Source: Lutibacter oricola
GTDB lineage: Bacteria; Bacteroidota; Bacteroidia; Flavobacteriales; Flavobacteriaceae
Direction of reading: 5' to 3'
Length of the DNA: 64,000 bases
Assembly: GCF_900106565.1 (NCBI RefSeq)
Contig: NZ_FNNJ01000009.1
Location: 1-64,000 of the forward strand
The stretch's first letter is position 1, and every line of letters starts with the position of its first letter. A program made the position numbers and the translations under genes. The notes below the pieces were generated by a model. That model saw only the letters and a list, made by a program, of their open reading frames with translations. It made no database searches and had not been told where the DNA came from. This document shows positions 25,439 to 34,779 of the stretch, piece by piece.

Positions 25439-25765
25439 CTATCTCTTTTTTGAAATTACTTTTATTACTTGAGGCGGAGTCTCACTTGGCTTCAACCCTA
25501 CCACTTCTACATTTTTTTTAACTGTTGATTCTAATTTCATTTTCATTGAAATTGAGCGAGTATCAACAAACTCAGCCCTTAATTCCTTAATCTCCTTATT
25601 TAAACGAGCAACCTCCATTACCTTTTTATCTGAGCTATGGGAACTCGCAATCATTAACAACATTAACAAAACTATAAACGATATAAATCGCCAATTTTTA
25701 AATGAATCTTCATTCACCAAAAAATTACCCTTCAGTAAGCCATATATTCTACTCTTAAAACTCAT
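25439..25765 (-). CDS. ftsL: FtsL-like small bitopic division protein
   Basis: The 108-residue protein has a short cytoplasmic part, one membrane helix (FISFIVLLMLLMIASS, about 29-44) and a heptad-like charged segment (MEVARLNKEIKELRAEF). This is the FtsL topology. Sequence identity among FtsL proteins is minimal; position between rsmH and ftsI is the main reason for the name. Confidence 0.75.
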   Translation of the reverse strand: MSFKSRIYGLLKGNFLVNEDSFKNWRFISFIVLLMLLMIASSHSSDKKVMEVARLNKEIKELRAEFVDTRSISMKMKLESTVKKNVEVVGLKPSETPPQVIKVISKKR

Positions 25766-25769
25766 TCTC

Positions 25770-26663
25770 TTATGAAAGTGTTGCTAATCTAAGTTTTGCG
25801 CTTCTAGCTCTATTATTCACTTTTATCTCCTCGGAAGTTGGAACAATAAGTTTCCCTACTTTTTTTAACGGAACAGAAACGTTACCGTAAAAATCTTTCT
25901 CTGGTTCACCATCAAACATTCCATTTCTAATAAATCTTTTCACCAACCTATCTTCTAATGAATGGTATGAAATTACACTCAACCTACCTTTTTCATTCAA
26001 CAACTCTGGCATTTGATTTAAAAACTCTTTCAACACTTCAATCTCTTGATTTACCTCAATTCTAATTCCTTGAAATATCTGAGCTAATATTTTATGCTCT
26101 TTCGCTTTCGGAATAAAAGAACTCAACACCTCTTTTAACTGAAAACTTGTTTTTATTCTTTTTTCTGAACGCGCTTCAACTATTTTTTTTGCAATAGACC
26201 TAGCACTTCTTAATTCTCCATACTGAAATAAAATATCCGCTATTCGATTTTCATCATATGTGTTCACCACTTCATAAGCAGACAACCCTACAGATTGATT
26301 CATTCGCATATCTAACTCCGCATCAAACCGTGTAGAAAAACCTCTTTCAGCCTCATCAAATTGATGAGATGAAACTCCTAAATCTGCTAAAACACCATCA
26401 ACTTTTTTAACCCCATAAAACCTTAAATATCTTTTTATGAATCTAAAATTTTGAGGAATCAATGTAAATCTTGAATCTTCAATAAGGTTACGTTGCGCAT
26501 CCTCATCCTGATCAAAAGCAAACAACTTTCCGTTTTCACCTAGCCTACTTAAAATTTCTCTAGAATGACCACCTCCTCCAAAAGTTACATCCACATACAC
26601 TCCACCAGGCTTAATATTTAAACCATCAACACTTTCTTTTAACAATACTGGATTATGATACAT
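25770..26663 (-). CDS. rsmH: 16S rRNA (cytosine-1402-N4)-methyltransferase RsmH
   Basis: The 297-residue SAM-dependent methyltransferase modifies C1402 of 16S rRNA. It shows HNPVLLKESVDGL, the SAM-binding VDVTFGGGGHSREIL, GVLADLGVSSHQFDEAERGFS and ISYHSLEDRLVKRF. Length is normal. It overlaps mraZ by 11 bp, indicating translational coupling. Confidence 0.96.
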   Translation of the reverse strand: MYHNPVLLKESVDGLNIKPGGVYVDVTFGGGGHSREILSRLGENGKLFAFDQDEDAQRNLIEDSRFTLIPQNFRFIKRYLRFYGVKKVDGVLADLGVSSHQFDEAERGFSTRFDAELDMRMNQSVGLSAYEVVNTYDENRIADILFQYGELRSARSIAKKIVEARSEKRIKTSFQLKEVLSSFIPKAKEHKILAQIFQGIRIEVNQEIEVLKEFLNQMPELLNEKGRLSVISYHSLEDRLVKRFIRNGMFDGEPEKDFYGNVSVPLKKVGKLIVPTSEEIKVNNRARSAKLRLATLS

Positions 26664-27123
26664 TAGAGTCTGTATTTTTATTTCCCATTACATCTTCAGC
26701 CAATTCTGAAAATGGAACTTCTGAATTATTTACTGATGATTCATACATATCCTTATCCCAAATTTCTAAATAACCACCAACTGAACACAGAACAACTTCT
26801 TTTTTTATACCCGAAAAAGCCATCAAATCTTTTGGAATTAAAAATCTTCCCGAAGCATCAAGCTCAACTATTTTTACACCTGCATTAAACCTTCTAATAA
26901 AATCATTATTCGCCTTAACAAATCGATTTAACCCACTTACTTCTTTGTTTACCAACGCCCATTCAGACATTGGATAAAGCTCTAAACACGATTCAAAAAC
27001 CGAACGTTTCAAAACAAAACCATCTTGTAAAACACTGGACAACTGCTTTTTAAACCCAGAAGAAAGAGCTACCCTTCCTTTTGCGTCTGCTTTGCATTCG
27101 TATGTTCCAATCAGATTAATCAT
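26653..27123 (-). CDS. mraZ: Transcriptional regulator MraZ
   Basis: The 156-residue protein contains two MraZ/AbrB-like half-domains, each with the DxxGR motif: DAKGRVALSS and DASGRFLIPKDL. MraZ binds repeats ahead of its own gene and regulates the dcw cluster. I start it at the ATG at 27123 (MINLIGTYECK). The frame extends to 27174 but would cross the promoter and the operator repeats. It is the first gene of the cluster. Confidence 0.95.
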   Translation of the reverse strand: MINLIGTYECKADAKGRVALSSGFKKQLSSVLQDGFVLKRSVFESCLELYPMSEWALVNKEVSGLNRFVKANNDFIRRFNAGVKIVELDASGRFLIPKDLMAFSGIKKEVVLCSVGGYLEIWDKDMYESSVNNSEVPFSELAEDVMGNKNTDSNVS

Positions 27124-27141
27124 TATATACAAGTATGAATT

Positions 27142-27183
27142 CAAAAATATAAAAAAATTCCCACAAATCACCACTCTCCCCCA
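27142..27183 (-). promoter_or_regulatory. mraZ promoter with three MraZ-box repeats
   Basis: On the minus strand three pentamers TGGGG, TGGTG and TGGGA (27183-27179, 27173-27169 and 27163-27159) are each separated by exactly five bases. This matches the known MraZ operator layout (TGGGN repeats, 10-bp period). A Bacteroidota -7 box TATTTTTG follows at 27149-27142, so bound MraZ would cover the upstream promoter half. The transcription start is therefore near 27135, just before the mraZ ATG. Confidence 0.75.
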
Positions 27184-27300
27184 CTTTGTTGATAACTTTT
27201 ACCACAAACCCCTATATAACAGCTAAAAAATTGAGTTTTAAATTGTTAAACTAAATTTACTTTCGTTTTTACATTAATGTTATACTTACAAAAAAAAGGC

Positions 27301-27308
27301 TACATTTG
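27301..27308 (+). promoter_or_regulatory. Likely -7 promoter element of the hydrolase-engB operon
   Basis: TACATTTG fits the Bacteroidota -7 consensus TAnnTTTG and lies 24 bp before the hydrolase ATG. The matching upstream TTG box is weak. Confidence 0.5.
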
Positions 27309-27332
27309 TACTTACTTTAAAATTGATGTTTA

Positions 27333-28097
27333 ATGAGCAATACACTCATAAAAGAAGGTAAATTTAGCTACCTAGAAAAAGGAGAAGGACAACCAATTAT
27401 TTTACTACATGGGTTAATGGGTACCCTTAGTAATTTTGATTCTGTTCTAGAACATTTTTCTCAGAAAGGGTACAAAGTAATTATACCTGAATTACCCATA
27501 TACACTCAGCCTCTATTAAAAACTAATGTTAGAAATTTAGCTAAATTTTTAAAGAGTTTTATCGATTTCAAAAATATTGAAAAAGCAATATTATTAGGAA
27601 ATTCTTTAGGCGGACATATTGCATTATACTTTACAAAATTAAACTTAGACAGAGTTGCAGGTTTAGTACTTGCTGGAAGTTCTGGTTTATATGAAAAATC
27701 GATGGGAGATACTTACCCAAAGCGAGGAAACTACGAGTATATTGAAACTAAAACTCAAGAAGTTTTTTACGACCCTAAAGTAGCTTCAAAAGAAATGGTT
27801 GATGAAGTTTTTGAAACCGTAAACAACAGAAATAAAGTTATTAAAACCTTAGCAATTGCAAAAAGTGCTATTAGACATAATATGGCTAAAGATTTAGGCG
27901 CTATGCACACACCTGCGTGTGTAATTTGGGGTAAAAATGATACAGTTACTCCACCTGAAGTTGCTGTGGATTTTGAAAAACTATTACCAGATGCTCAATT
28001 ATTTTGGTTAGACAAATGTGGACACGTACCTATGATGGAACATCCTGAGAAGTTTAATACTATTCTTGAAAACTGGTTAAAAGACAGGGATTTATAA
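27333..28097 (+). CDS. Alpha/beta hydrolase
   Basis: The 254-residue single-domain hydrolase has the oxyanion motif LLHGLMGT, the nucleophile elbow GNSLGGH, the acid in WGKNDTVTP and the catalytic His in [10 protein letters not shown]. It has no signal peptide, so it is cytoplasmic. The substrate is unknown; the cap region gives no hint. It lies one base before engB and probably shares its transcript. Confidence 0.88.
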   Translation: MSNTLIKEGKFSYLEKGEGQPIILLHGLMGTLSNFDSVLEHFSQKGYKVIIPELPIYTQPLLKTNVRNLAKFLKSFIDFKNIEKAILLGNSLGGHIALYFTKLNLDRVAGLVLAGSSGLYEKSMGDTYPKRGNYEYIETKTQEVFYDPKVASKEMVDEVFETVNNRNKVIKTLAIAKSAIRHNMAKDLGAMHTPACVIWGKNDTVTPPEVAVDFEKLLPDAQLFWLDKCGHVPMMEHPEKFNTILENWLKDRDL

Positions 28098-28098
28098 C

Positions 28099-28710
28099 AT
28101 GAAAATTAAATCTGCCAGTTTTGTAATTAGCAATTCTGACGTTTCTAAATGCCCAAAGGATAGAATTCCTGAATATGCATTTATTGGAAGGTCTAACGTT
28201 GGTAAATCATCACTTATAAATATGCTAACCAACCAAAACAAGTTAGCAAAAACATCTGGACGACCAGGAAAAACACAACTTATAAATCATTTTAAAATAA
28301 ATGACAGTTGGTTTTTAGTAGATTTACCTGGCTACGGTTATGCTAGAGTTTCTAAAACTATTAAAAAAACATTTCAAGGTTTTATAAAAAAATATTTCCT
28401 TCAACGCGAACAACTTATTTGCACTTTTGTATTAGTTGATTGTCGACACGAACCACAAAAAGTTGACTTAGAGTTTATGGAGTTTTTAGGCGAAAATGGC
28501 ATTCCTTTTTGCTTGGTATTTACAAAATCTGATAAGCTTAAACTTTCTGAATTGAACAGAAACATACAGCAGTATTCTAAAAAAATGACGAATACTCTCT
28601 GGGAAGAAATGCCACCTTATTTTGTTACTTCTGCAACTTCTTCAGATGGAAAAGAGGAACTACTTAAATATATTGAAGAAATAAACAACAGACTGGATAA
28701 AAACCTTTAA
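28099..28710 (+). CDS. engB: Ribosome biogenesis GTPase EngB/YsxC (YihA)
   Basis: The 203-residue GTPase has the G1 motif GRSNVGKSS, a G2 Thr near GKTQ, G3 DLPGYGYA, G4 TKSDKL and G5 SATSSDG. This set and length define the YihA/YsxC family needed for large-subunit assembly. It lies between the hydrolase and a pseudouridine synthase, each separated by a single base. Confidence 0.95.
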   Translation: MKIKSASFVISNSDVSKCPKDRIPEYAFIGRSNVGKSSLINMLTNQNKLAKTSGRPGKTQLINHFKINDSWFLVDLPGYGYARVSKTIKKTFQGFIKKYFLQREQLICTFVLVDCRHEPQKVDLEFMEFLGENGIPFCLVFTKSDKLKLSELNRNIQQYSKKMTNTLWEEMPPYFVTSATSSDGKEELLKYIEEINNRLDKNL

Positions 28711-28711
28711 A

Positions 28712-29398
28712 ATGGCTTCAACTAAAGATAATTTAGAAGTTTTATTTGAAGACAACCACTTAGTAATTGTCAATAAAAAATCTGGAGATATTGTTCAAGG
28801 TGATAAAACTGGAGACAAACCTTTAAGCGATGTTGTTAAAGAGTACATTAAAGATAAATACAACAAACCCGGCAATGTTTTTTTAGGTGTTGTACACCGA
28901 TTAGATAGACCAACTACAGGCATTATTGTTTTTGCTCGTACTTCTAAAGCTTTGGAACGTTTTAATAAAATGTTACGCGATAAAACCGTAAACAAAACGT
29001 ATTGGGCAGTTGTAAAAAACAAACCTAAAAAAGACAAAGATACATTAATTGGCTTTTTAAGAAAAAACCCGAAAAACAACAAATCCACTTCTTATTCTTC
29101 TGAAATTGAAGGAAGTAAAAAAGCAATTCTTCATTACAAAATTCTTAAATCTTTAGACAACTATCATTTACTTGAAGTAGATTTAGAAACGGGAAGGCAT
29201 CACCAAATTCGTTGTCAACTTTCCTCAATTGGAAGCCCTATAAAAGGTGATTTAAAATATGGTTTTAACCGTAGTAATAAAGATGCAAGTATCCATTTAC
29301 ATGCTCGAAAGATAAATTTTATTCATCCTGTAACTAAAGAGGAAATTAATATAACTGCACCTACTCCAAATGAAGTAATTTGGAAGGCTTGTAATTAA
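28712..29398 (+). CDS. RluA-family pseudouridine synthase
   Basis: The 228-residue enzyme has the RluA-family catalytic motif HRLDRPTTGI with the active Asp, and LETGRHHQIRCQLS further on. There is no N-terminal S4 domain, so it is a short form like RluA or RluC-like single-domain enzymes. The RNA target, rRNA or tRNA, cannot be told. It ends the hydrolase-engB operon. Confidence 0.92.
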   Translation: MASTKDNLEVLFEDNHLVIVNKKSGDIVQGDKTGDKPLSDVVKEYIKDKYNKPGNVFLGVVHRLDRPTTGIIVFARTSKALERFNKMLRDKTVNKTYWAVVKNKPKKDKDTLIGFLRKNPKNNKSTSYSSEIEGSKKAILHYKILKSLDNYHLLEVDLETGRHHQIRCQLSSIGSPIKGDLKYGFNRSNKDASIHLHARKINFIHPVTKEEINITAPTPNEVIWKACN

Positions 29399-29419
29399 TA
29401 AAAATTAACTGCTCAATGT

Positions 29420-29446
29420 AGGATTCTTCACTACGTTCAGAATGAC
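29420..29446. repeat. Dispersed GATTCTTC...CAGAATGAC repeat
   Basis: One copy of a short hairpin-forming repeat, also found at 30908-30934 and, interrupted, at 32915-32953. It lies in the convergent gap between the pseudouridine synthase and argH. Confidence 0.55.
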
Positions 29447-29455
29447 AAATAAAAT

Positions 29456-29489
29456 AAAAAAGGCTGCTCAATTTGAACAGCCTTTTTTA
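29456..29489. terminator. Bidirectional terminator between rluA-like gene and argH
   Basis: AAAAAAGGCTG pairs with CAGCCTTTTTT around an 11-base loop, with A and T runs on both sides, between convergent genes. Confidence 0.85.
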
Positions 29490-29491
29490 TT

Positions 29492-30769
29492 TTATGCTTT
29501 ATTTTTCTTGGCTACAATTTCATCCAAACACAAATTACCAACACTACCTTTATGCGTGTGTTTTACTTTTTTATCCGGATTAAAATTACCTTCATTAATA
29601 TCTTTACCTACAATTTTATAAGCATCTCTAAAAGGCGTTCCATTTTGAACTAATTCATTTACAACCTCAACACTAAATAAATACAAATACTTATCTTCTT
29701 CAACAATATCTTCTCTAACTTTAATGTTTTTTAATGAATACGTCAACATTTCTAAACAAGCTTTTAATGTTGAAAATGATGGAATTAATCCTTCTTTTAA
29801 CAACTGTAAATCTCTGTGATAACCACTAGGTAAATTATTAGTTATCATAGTAAATTCCATTGGTAAAGCTTGTAATTTGTTACATTTTCCACGAATCAAT
29901 TCAAAAACATCAGGGTTTTTTTTATGAGGCATAATACTTGAACCTGTTGTTAATTCATCTGGAAAAGAAATAAAATTAAAATTCTGGCTCATATACAAGC
30001 AAATATCCATACTCATTTTTGCCAACGTAGCAGCAACAGAACTCAATCCAAAAGAAACTGATTTCTCTAACTTACCACGCCCCATTTGAGCCGCAACAGA
30101 ATTGTATTTTAAGGTTTCAAAATCTAACAATTTCGTTGTTTCATCTCTATCAATTGGGAATGAACTTCCATAACCAGCCGCTGATCCTAATGGGTTTTGA
30201 TCTGCAACTTTGTAAGCCGCTTTTAAAAAGTAAATATCATCAATTAATGTTTCTGCATACGCTGAAAACCACATTCCAAACGATGATGGCATTGCCACTT
30301 GCAAATGCGTATAACCTGGCAATAATACATTTTTATACTGCTCCGCTAATTGGATTAACAAATCAAATAATTCATCTACACCATCGTTAATTTCAATTAA
30401 AGCATCTTTTAAATACAAATGTACATCTACCAAAACTTGATCGTTTCTAGACCTAGCTGTATGAATTTTCTTACCAGTATCGCCTAACTTTTCAGTAAGC
30501 ATATGCTCAACTTTTGAATGTACATCTTCAAAAGAATCTTCAATAACAAACTCACCAGCTTCAATAGTTTTTAAAATTGCATTTAATTCAACTTCTAAAT
30601 TTTTAATTTCCTCAGAAGTTAATAAGCCTATTTTATGCAACATTTTAGCGTGTGCAATGTTTCCAATAACATCGTATTTTGCTAGTATTAAATCTAGTTC
30701 TCTGTCGTTTCCAACAGTGAAAATATCTATTTTTTTATCGGTTGAAAATCCTTTATCCCAAAGTTTCAT
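29492..30769 (-). CDS. argH: Argininosuccinate lyase ArgH
   Basis: The 425-residue enzyme splits argininosuccinate into arginine and fumarate, the last step of the pathway. It has the fumarase/aspartase-family signature GSSIMPHKKNPD, HTARSRNDQV and LPGYTHLQVA. It is the last gene of the arginine-proline operon. A 170-bp gap with dispersed repeats separates it from argE, so a weak internal start or mRNA processing is possible. Confidence 0.96.
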   Translation of the reverse strand: MKLWDKGFSTDKKIDIFTVGNDRELDLILAKYDVIGNIAHAKMLHKIGLLTSEEIKNLEVELNAILKTIEAGEFVIEDSFEDVHSKVEHMLTEKLGDTGKKIHTARSRNDQVLVDVHLYLKDALIEINDGVDELFDLLIQLAEQYKNVLLPGYTHLQVAMPSSFGMWFSAYAETLIDDIYFLKAAYKVADQNPLGSAAGYGSSFPIDRDETTKLLDFETLKYNSVAAQMGRGKLEKSVSFGLSSVAATLAKMSMDICLYMSQNFNFISFPDELTTGSSIMPHKKNPDVFELIRGKCNKLQALPMEFTMITNNLPSGYHRDLQLLKEGLIPSFSTLKACLEMLTYSLKNIKVREDIVEEDKYLYLFSVEVVNELVQNGTPFRDAYKIVGKDINEGNFNPDKKVKHTHKGSVGNLCLDEIVAKKNKA

Positions 30770-30791
30770 TTTGTTTATTTTAGTTGGTGGT

Positions 30792-30934
30792 TGAGCGGAG
30801 TCGAAACCACATTGTTTTACTTTATTATCACTTCGACTCCGCTCAGTGACCTTATATTTTTTTGAATGTCATATTGAGTTTTCTAAAAATATCTCACTCA
30901 AACCGAAGAGATTCTTCATTGCATTCAGAATGAC
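30792..30934. repeat. Dispersed inverted repeats between argE and argH
   Basis: TGAGCGGAGTCGAA (30792-30805) pairs perfectly with TTCGACTCCGCTCA (30832-30845). A GAGATTCTTC...CAGAATGAC copy follows at 30908-30934. Both are types of flavobacterial dispersed repeat. They form an mRNA hairpin within the operon and may stabilise or attenuate the argH part. Confidence 0.65.
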
Positions 30935-30940
30935 ATTAAA

Positions 30941-31999
30941 TTATACTATTTCTTCTAATATTTTAATATACAATTGCACACCTTCTTCTATTTCACTTAC
31001 ATAAATAAACTCATCAGCAGTATGTGAACGCAAGCTTTGTCCTGGCCCTAATTTTAATGAAGGACAACTCAATACTGCTTGATCTGACAATGTTGGAGAA
31101 CCATATGTTTCTCTTCCTAATTTAATTCCTGCTTGTACAATATCGTGATCTTTTGGTATTGAAGAAGAATTTAACCTTAACGATCGTGGACAAACTTCAG
31201 ATTTAACATTCTCTTTTATAATATCAAATACTTCTTGATTTGAATAGGCATCTGTAACACGAACATCTACTACATATTTACAACTTGCCGGAATTACGTT
31301 ATGCTGACTTCCAGCCTCAATTTGTGTAACCGTCATTTTTACCTTCCCTAGCGTTTCTGATACTTTAGGAAATTCATACGTTTGAAACCAATTAATATCT
31401 TCAATAGCATTATAAATAGCGTTATCACCTATTCCGTGAGCAGCGTGACCTGGAGTTCCTTTACCCTCACAATTCATAACCATCAACCCTTTTTCAGCAA
31501 TAGCTAAATTCATTAACGTTGGCTCACCAACAATGGCAAAATCAATTTCAGGAATAATTTTCAACATTGAATTTAATCCATTTGAGCCTGAATTTTCTTC
31601 TTCAGCAGAAGCAACAATTACAAAATTGTATTTTAAATCTTCTCTGTTATAAAAATAAGTAAATGTTGCTAATAAAGAAACCAAACAACCGCCAGCATCA
31701 TTACTTCCTAAACCATACAATTTACCATCAATAACTTCTGCTCTTAACGGATCACGCGTATAACCTTTATTTGGTTTTACCGTATCGTGATGTGAGTTTA
31801 ATAGAATTGTTTTTTTTGAAGCATCAAAATGCTTGTTTTTTGCCCAAACATTATGCTTATCACTTTCAAACGAAATATCGTGATGAGATAAAAATTGCAT
31901 TATTAACAATGCTGTTTCATTTTCTTCACCCGAAAAAGATTGTGTTGCAATTAATTTCTTAAGCAATTCTATTGCTTCTTTTGTAAGCTGCTGTATCAT
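30941..31999 (-). CDS. argE: M20-family N-acyl-ornithine/citrulline deacylase (ArgE-like)
   Basis: The 352-residue metallopeptidase-like enzyme has the zinc-site motifs LLNSHHDTV, GLGSNDAGG, ASAEEENSGSNG and VGEPT, typical of the M20/ArgE/DapE group. Because the operon carries an N-acylornithine transcarbamylase, the substrate is probably N-acyl (succinyl or acetyl) citrulline rather than ornithine; this is inference. It lies between argB and argH. Confidence 0.88.
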   Translation of the reverse strand: MIQQLTKEAIELLKKLIATQSFSGEENETALLIMQFLSHHDISFESDKHNVWAKNKHFDASKKTILLNSHHDTVKPNKGYTRDPLRAEVIDGKLYGLGSNDAGGCLVSLLATFTYFYNREDLKYNFVIVASAEEENSGSNGLNSMLKIIPEIDFAIVGEPTLMNLAIAEKGLMVMNCEGKGTPGHAAHGIGDNAIYNAIEDINWFQTYEFPKVSETLGKVKMTVTQIEAGSQHNVIPASCKYVVDVRVTDAYSNQEVFDIIKENVKSEVCPRSLRLNSSSIPKDHDIVQAGIKLGRETYGSPTLSDQAVLSCPSLKLGPGQSLRSHTADEFIYVSEIEEGVQLYIKILEEIV

Positions 32000-32071
32000 T
32001 TTACACTTTTTTATTCGTCAGCCTGAATCTATTTCAAAATGACGATTATTTATATTTATAAACCTTCTATA

Positions 32072-32854
32072 TCACAAACTTAATGTTGTGTATAATTTAG
32101 TTGATTTTTTCACTAGAGAAGCGTCTCCTATTTTCACCTTTCCTACTCCTTTTTTTAGCGAATTGAAACAATTATGCATTTTAGGAAGCATTCCGTCTGC
32201 TATTATTCCTTGAGCTACTAACTGCTCATATTTTTCGGCATTAATTTCAGTAATAACAGAATCTTTATCGTCTATACTTTCTAAAACACCTTTTAGTTCA
32301 AATACAAAATTTAATTCTGTATTGTATAATTCACTCATTCCAATGGTTACTTCAGAAGCTATTGTATCTGCATTTGTATTTAATAACTGTCCTTTTTTAT
32401 TGTGTGTAATAGCACAAAAAACTGGAGTTACACCATTTTTTAACAACACATCAATTATTTCAGAATTTATTTCATCTACATCGCCAGCAAAACCGTAATC
32501 AATATCTTTTACTACACGTTTATGTGCCAAAATACAATTTGCATCAGCACCAGACAATCCCATAGCGTTGCAGCCAAAACTTTGCAATTTTGCTGTTACT
32601 TTTTTATTTAACAAACCTGCATACACCATTGTTACAACTTCAACAGTTGCCTCGTCAGTTACTCTTCGCCCATTAATCATTTGAGGTTTTAAACCCATTG
32701 CAGAAGATACCTCGGTAGCTTTTCTACCTCCACCGTGTACTAATATTTTTGGGCCATCTAATTCAGAAAAATCTTTTAAAAATGAAAATAATGCTTCTTC
32801 ATTATTAATTACATTCCCTCCTATTTTTACAACTTTTAGTGTTTGTTTAGTCAT
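32072..32854 (-). CDS. argB: N-acylglutamate kinase ArgB
   Basis: The 260-residue amino acid kinase has KIGGNVIN, the GGGRKATEVS loop, INGRRVTDEATVE and ADGMLPKMHNC, all typical of ArgB. It phosphorylates N-acetyl- or N-succinylglutamate. Gaps of 72 bp to argE and 109 bp to argF', the latter with a dispersed repeat, are larger than in the rest of the operon. Confidence 0.93.
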   Translation of the reverse strand: MTKQTLKVVKIGGNVINNEEALFSFLKDFSELDGPKILVHGGGRKATEVSSAMGLKPQMINGRRVTDEATVEVVTMVYAGLLNKKVTAKLQSFGCNAMGLSGADANCILAHKRVVKDIDYGFAGDVDEINSEIIDVLLKNGVTPVFCAITHNKKGQLLNTNADTIASEVTIGMSELYNTELNFVFELKGVLESIDDKDSVITEINAEKYEQLVAQGIIADGMLPKMHNCFNSLKKGVGKVKIGDASLVKKSTKLYTTLSL

Positions 32855-32914
32855 TGTTTTAATTTGATCTTTATGTCATATTGAGCTAAAGCGAAACATC
32901 TCCACTAATGGTAT

Positions 32915-32953
32915 GAGATTCTTCATTTCGCTATCTCTTCATTCAGAATGACA
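32915..32953. repeat. Dispersed repeat between argF' and argB
   Basis: A longer copy of the GAGATTCTTC...TTCAGAATGAC repeat, in the argF'-argB gap. Confidence 0.5.
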
Positions 32954-32963
32954 ATTACTGTAA

Positions 32964-33911
32964 TTACATATCCTCCAATATTCTTTTCAACACAATTTGC
33001 GCTGAATACGTACGGTTATTTGCCTGTTCAATTACTACTGAATTTTCTGAATCTATAACCTCATCAGCAACCACCACATTTCTTCTAACTGGTAAACAGT
33101 GCATAAATTTAGCACTATTGGTTACAGCCATTTTATCTCCATTAATCATCCAATTTTCATCGGTATTATCTACTTTACCGTAATTTTTAAATGAACTCCA
33201 ATTTTTTACATACACAAAATCTGCATTTTCAAAAGCTTTCTTTTGGTTGTATTCTATTTTAGAATTTTTTGTAATCTCTTCATCCAACTCATAACCTTCA
33301 GGATGTGTAATTACGAAATCTGCATTTTGCAACTGCATCATCTCCACAAACGAATTTGCAACAGCATGTGGCAAAGCTCTTGGATGTGGTGCCCAACTTA
33401 ACACAACTTTTGGTTTTTCAGCAACCTTATACTCCTCCATTGTAATTGCATCTGCCAAAGCTTGCATTGGATGCCCAGTAGCACTTTCCATATTTACAAC
33501 CGGAATTCCTGCTAATTTTTTAAAACTCTCTAAAACAATTTCTGCTCTATCTTTTTCCTTATCCGTTAAACTTGCAAACGCTCTTATGGCAACAATATCG
33601 CAATATTGAGCTATTACTTTTGCAGCTTCTTTTATATGTTCAGCTTTATCTTGGTTCATTACAACTCCATCTTCATACTCCAATTGCCAACCTTCACTTC
33701 CAAAATTCATTACAACTACATTTAACCCTAAATTTTGAGCTGCTTTTTGAGTACTTAAACGCGTACGCAAACTATTATTAAAAAATAATAAACAAATTGT
33801 TTTACCTTTTCCTAACTCACTAAATTCTAGTTCATTTTTCTTTAATTCAATTGCTTCTTCAACAGTTTTTTGAAGATTTTCAACGTTGTTTATATGTAAA
33901 TAGTGTTTCAT
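32964..33911 (-). CDS. argF': N-succinyl-L-ornithine transcarbamylase (ArgF'), predicted
   Basis: The 315-residue transcarbamylase has the carbamoyl-phosphate loop NSLRTR (46-51) and HCLPVRRN near the end, plus SWAPHPRALPHAVANSF, typical of the N-acylornithine branch and unlike ordinary ArgF. The specificity position, Glu92 in Xanthomonas acetylornithine enzyme and Pro90 in the Bacteroides fragilis succinylornithine enzyme, is Ala90 here (NQDKAEHIKE). Published exchanges of the Glu by small residues favour succinylornithine, so I predict N-succinylornithine. It makes N-acylcitrulline. Confidence 0.9.
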   Translation of the reverse strand: MKHYLHINNVENLQKTVEEAIELKKNELEFSELGKGKTICLLFFNNSLRTRLSTQKAAQNLGLNVVVMNFGSEGWQLEYEDGVVMNQDKAEHIKEAAKVIAQYCDIVAIRAFASLTDKEKDRAEIVLESFKKLAGIPVVNMESATGHPMQALADAITMEEYKVAEKPKVVLSWAPHPRALPHAVANSFVEMMQLQNADFVITHPEGYELDEEITKNSKIEYNQKKAFENADFVYVKNWSSFKNYGKVDNTDENWMINGDKMAVTNSAKFMHCLPVRRNVVVADEVIDSENSVVIEQANNRTYSAQIVLKRILEDM

Positions 33912-33999
33912 ACTCTTATTGTTTTAAAAACTTTGCAAAAACCGTTATTCTGAAACAAATTCAGATTAACGAAAACAAAACTCTTCTCTACTCTTTATT

Positions 34000-34779
34000 C
34001 TATTTTGTAATTATTTTGGTGAAATCGGATTCATTATTTATTGCATTCACAATAAAATTATCTTTCAATCCATTTACAATCCAAGTTTCAATATTTGCTT
34101 CTTGAGCAATTTCGGCAGCTGCTATTTTTGTTGCCATACCACCAGTTCCGTGTTTTGAAATTGAGTTACTTTCTACCTGAGCTTTTAGCGGTTCAATTTC
34201 AGAAGTTTCCTTTATTGTTTCAACTTTATCAGCTTCAATAGAAGCCTTCGTATAAATACCATCTGTATTCGTCGCAATCATTAACAAATCAACATTTAAT
34301 AATGCAGCAGTTAAGGCTGAAAGCTTATCATTATCTCCAAACTTAATTTCATCAGTTGCAACGGTATCATTTTCATTAATTACAGGAATGTAATTGTTAT
34401 TTACCAACACGTTAATTGTGTTTTTAATGTTCTTTCTAGATTTTTCTTTTTTGAAATCGGAATACGATAATAAACACTGAGATGTAAACAAGCCTAATTC
34501 CCAAAAATTTTCATGAAAAATACGCATTAAATGAGGCTGACCAATTGAAGCCAACGCCTGTTTAACATTTATGAGCCTTCCATTACTTTCTAACTCTACA
34601 AATTGTTTTGCCACAGCAATTGCTCCTGAACTTACTATTACAAACTCGTAATCATCTTTTAATTGAGCTATTTGACGTGCAATATCCTCAAGTTTTCCTC
34701 TTGAAATTTGATTGGTTTCCTTTGTTAACACATTGGAACCTACTTTTAATAATATTCTTTTTTTATCTGATTTGCCCAT
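34000..34779 (-). CDS. proB: Glutamate 5-kinase ProB, short form
   Basis: The 259-residue amino acid kinase has LLKVGSNVLT, IVSSGAIA, NENDTVATDEIKFGDND and GTGGMATKIAAA, the ProB signatures. It lacks the C-terminal PUA domain of the E. coli enzyme (367 residues); the short form is common. It catalyses the first step of proline synthesis and overlaps proA by 17 bp. Confidence 0.94.
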   Translation of the reverse strand: MGKSDKKRILLKVGSNVLTKETNQISRGKLEDIARQIAQLKDDYEFVIVSSGAIAVAKQFVELESNGRLINVKQALASIGQPHLMRIFHENFWELGLFTSQCLLSYSDFKKEKSRKNIKNTINVLVNNNYIPVINENDTVATDEIKFGDNDKLSALTAALLNVDLLMIATNTDGIYTKASIEADKVETIKETSEIEPLKAQVESNSISKHGTGGMATKIAAAEIAQEANIETWIVNGLKDNFIVNAINNESDFTKIITK

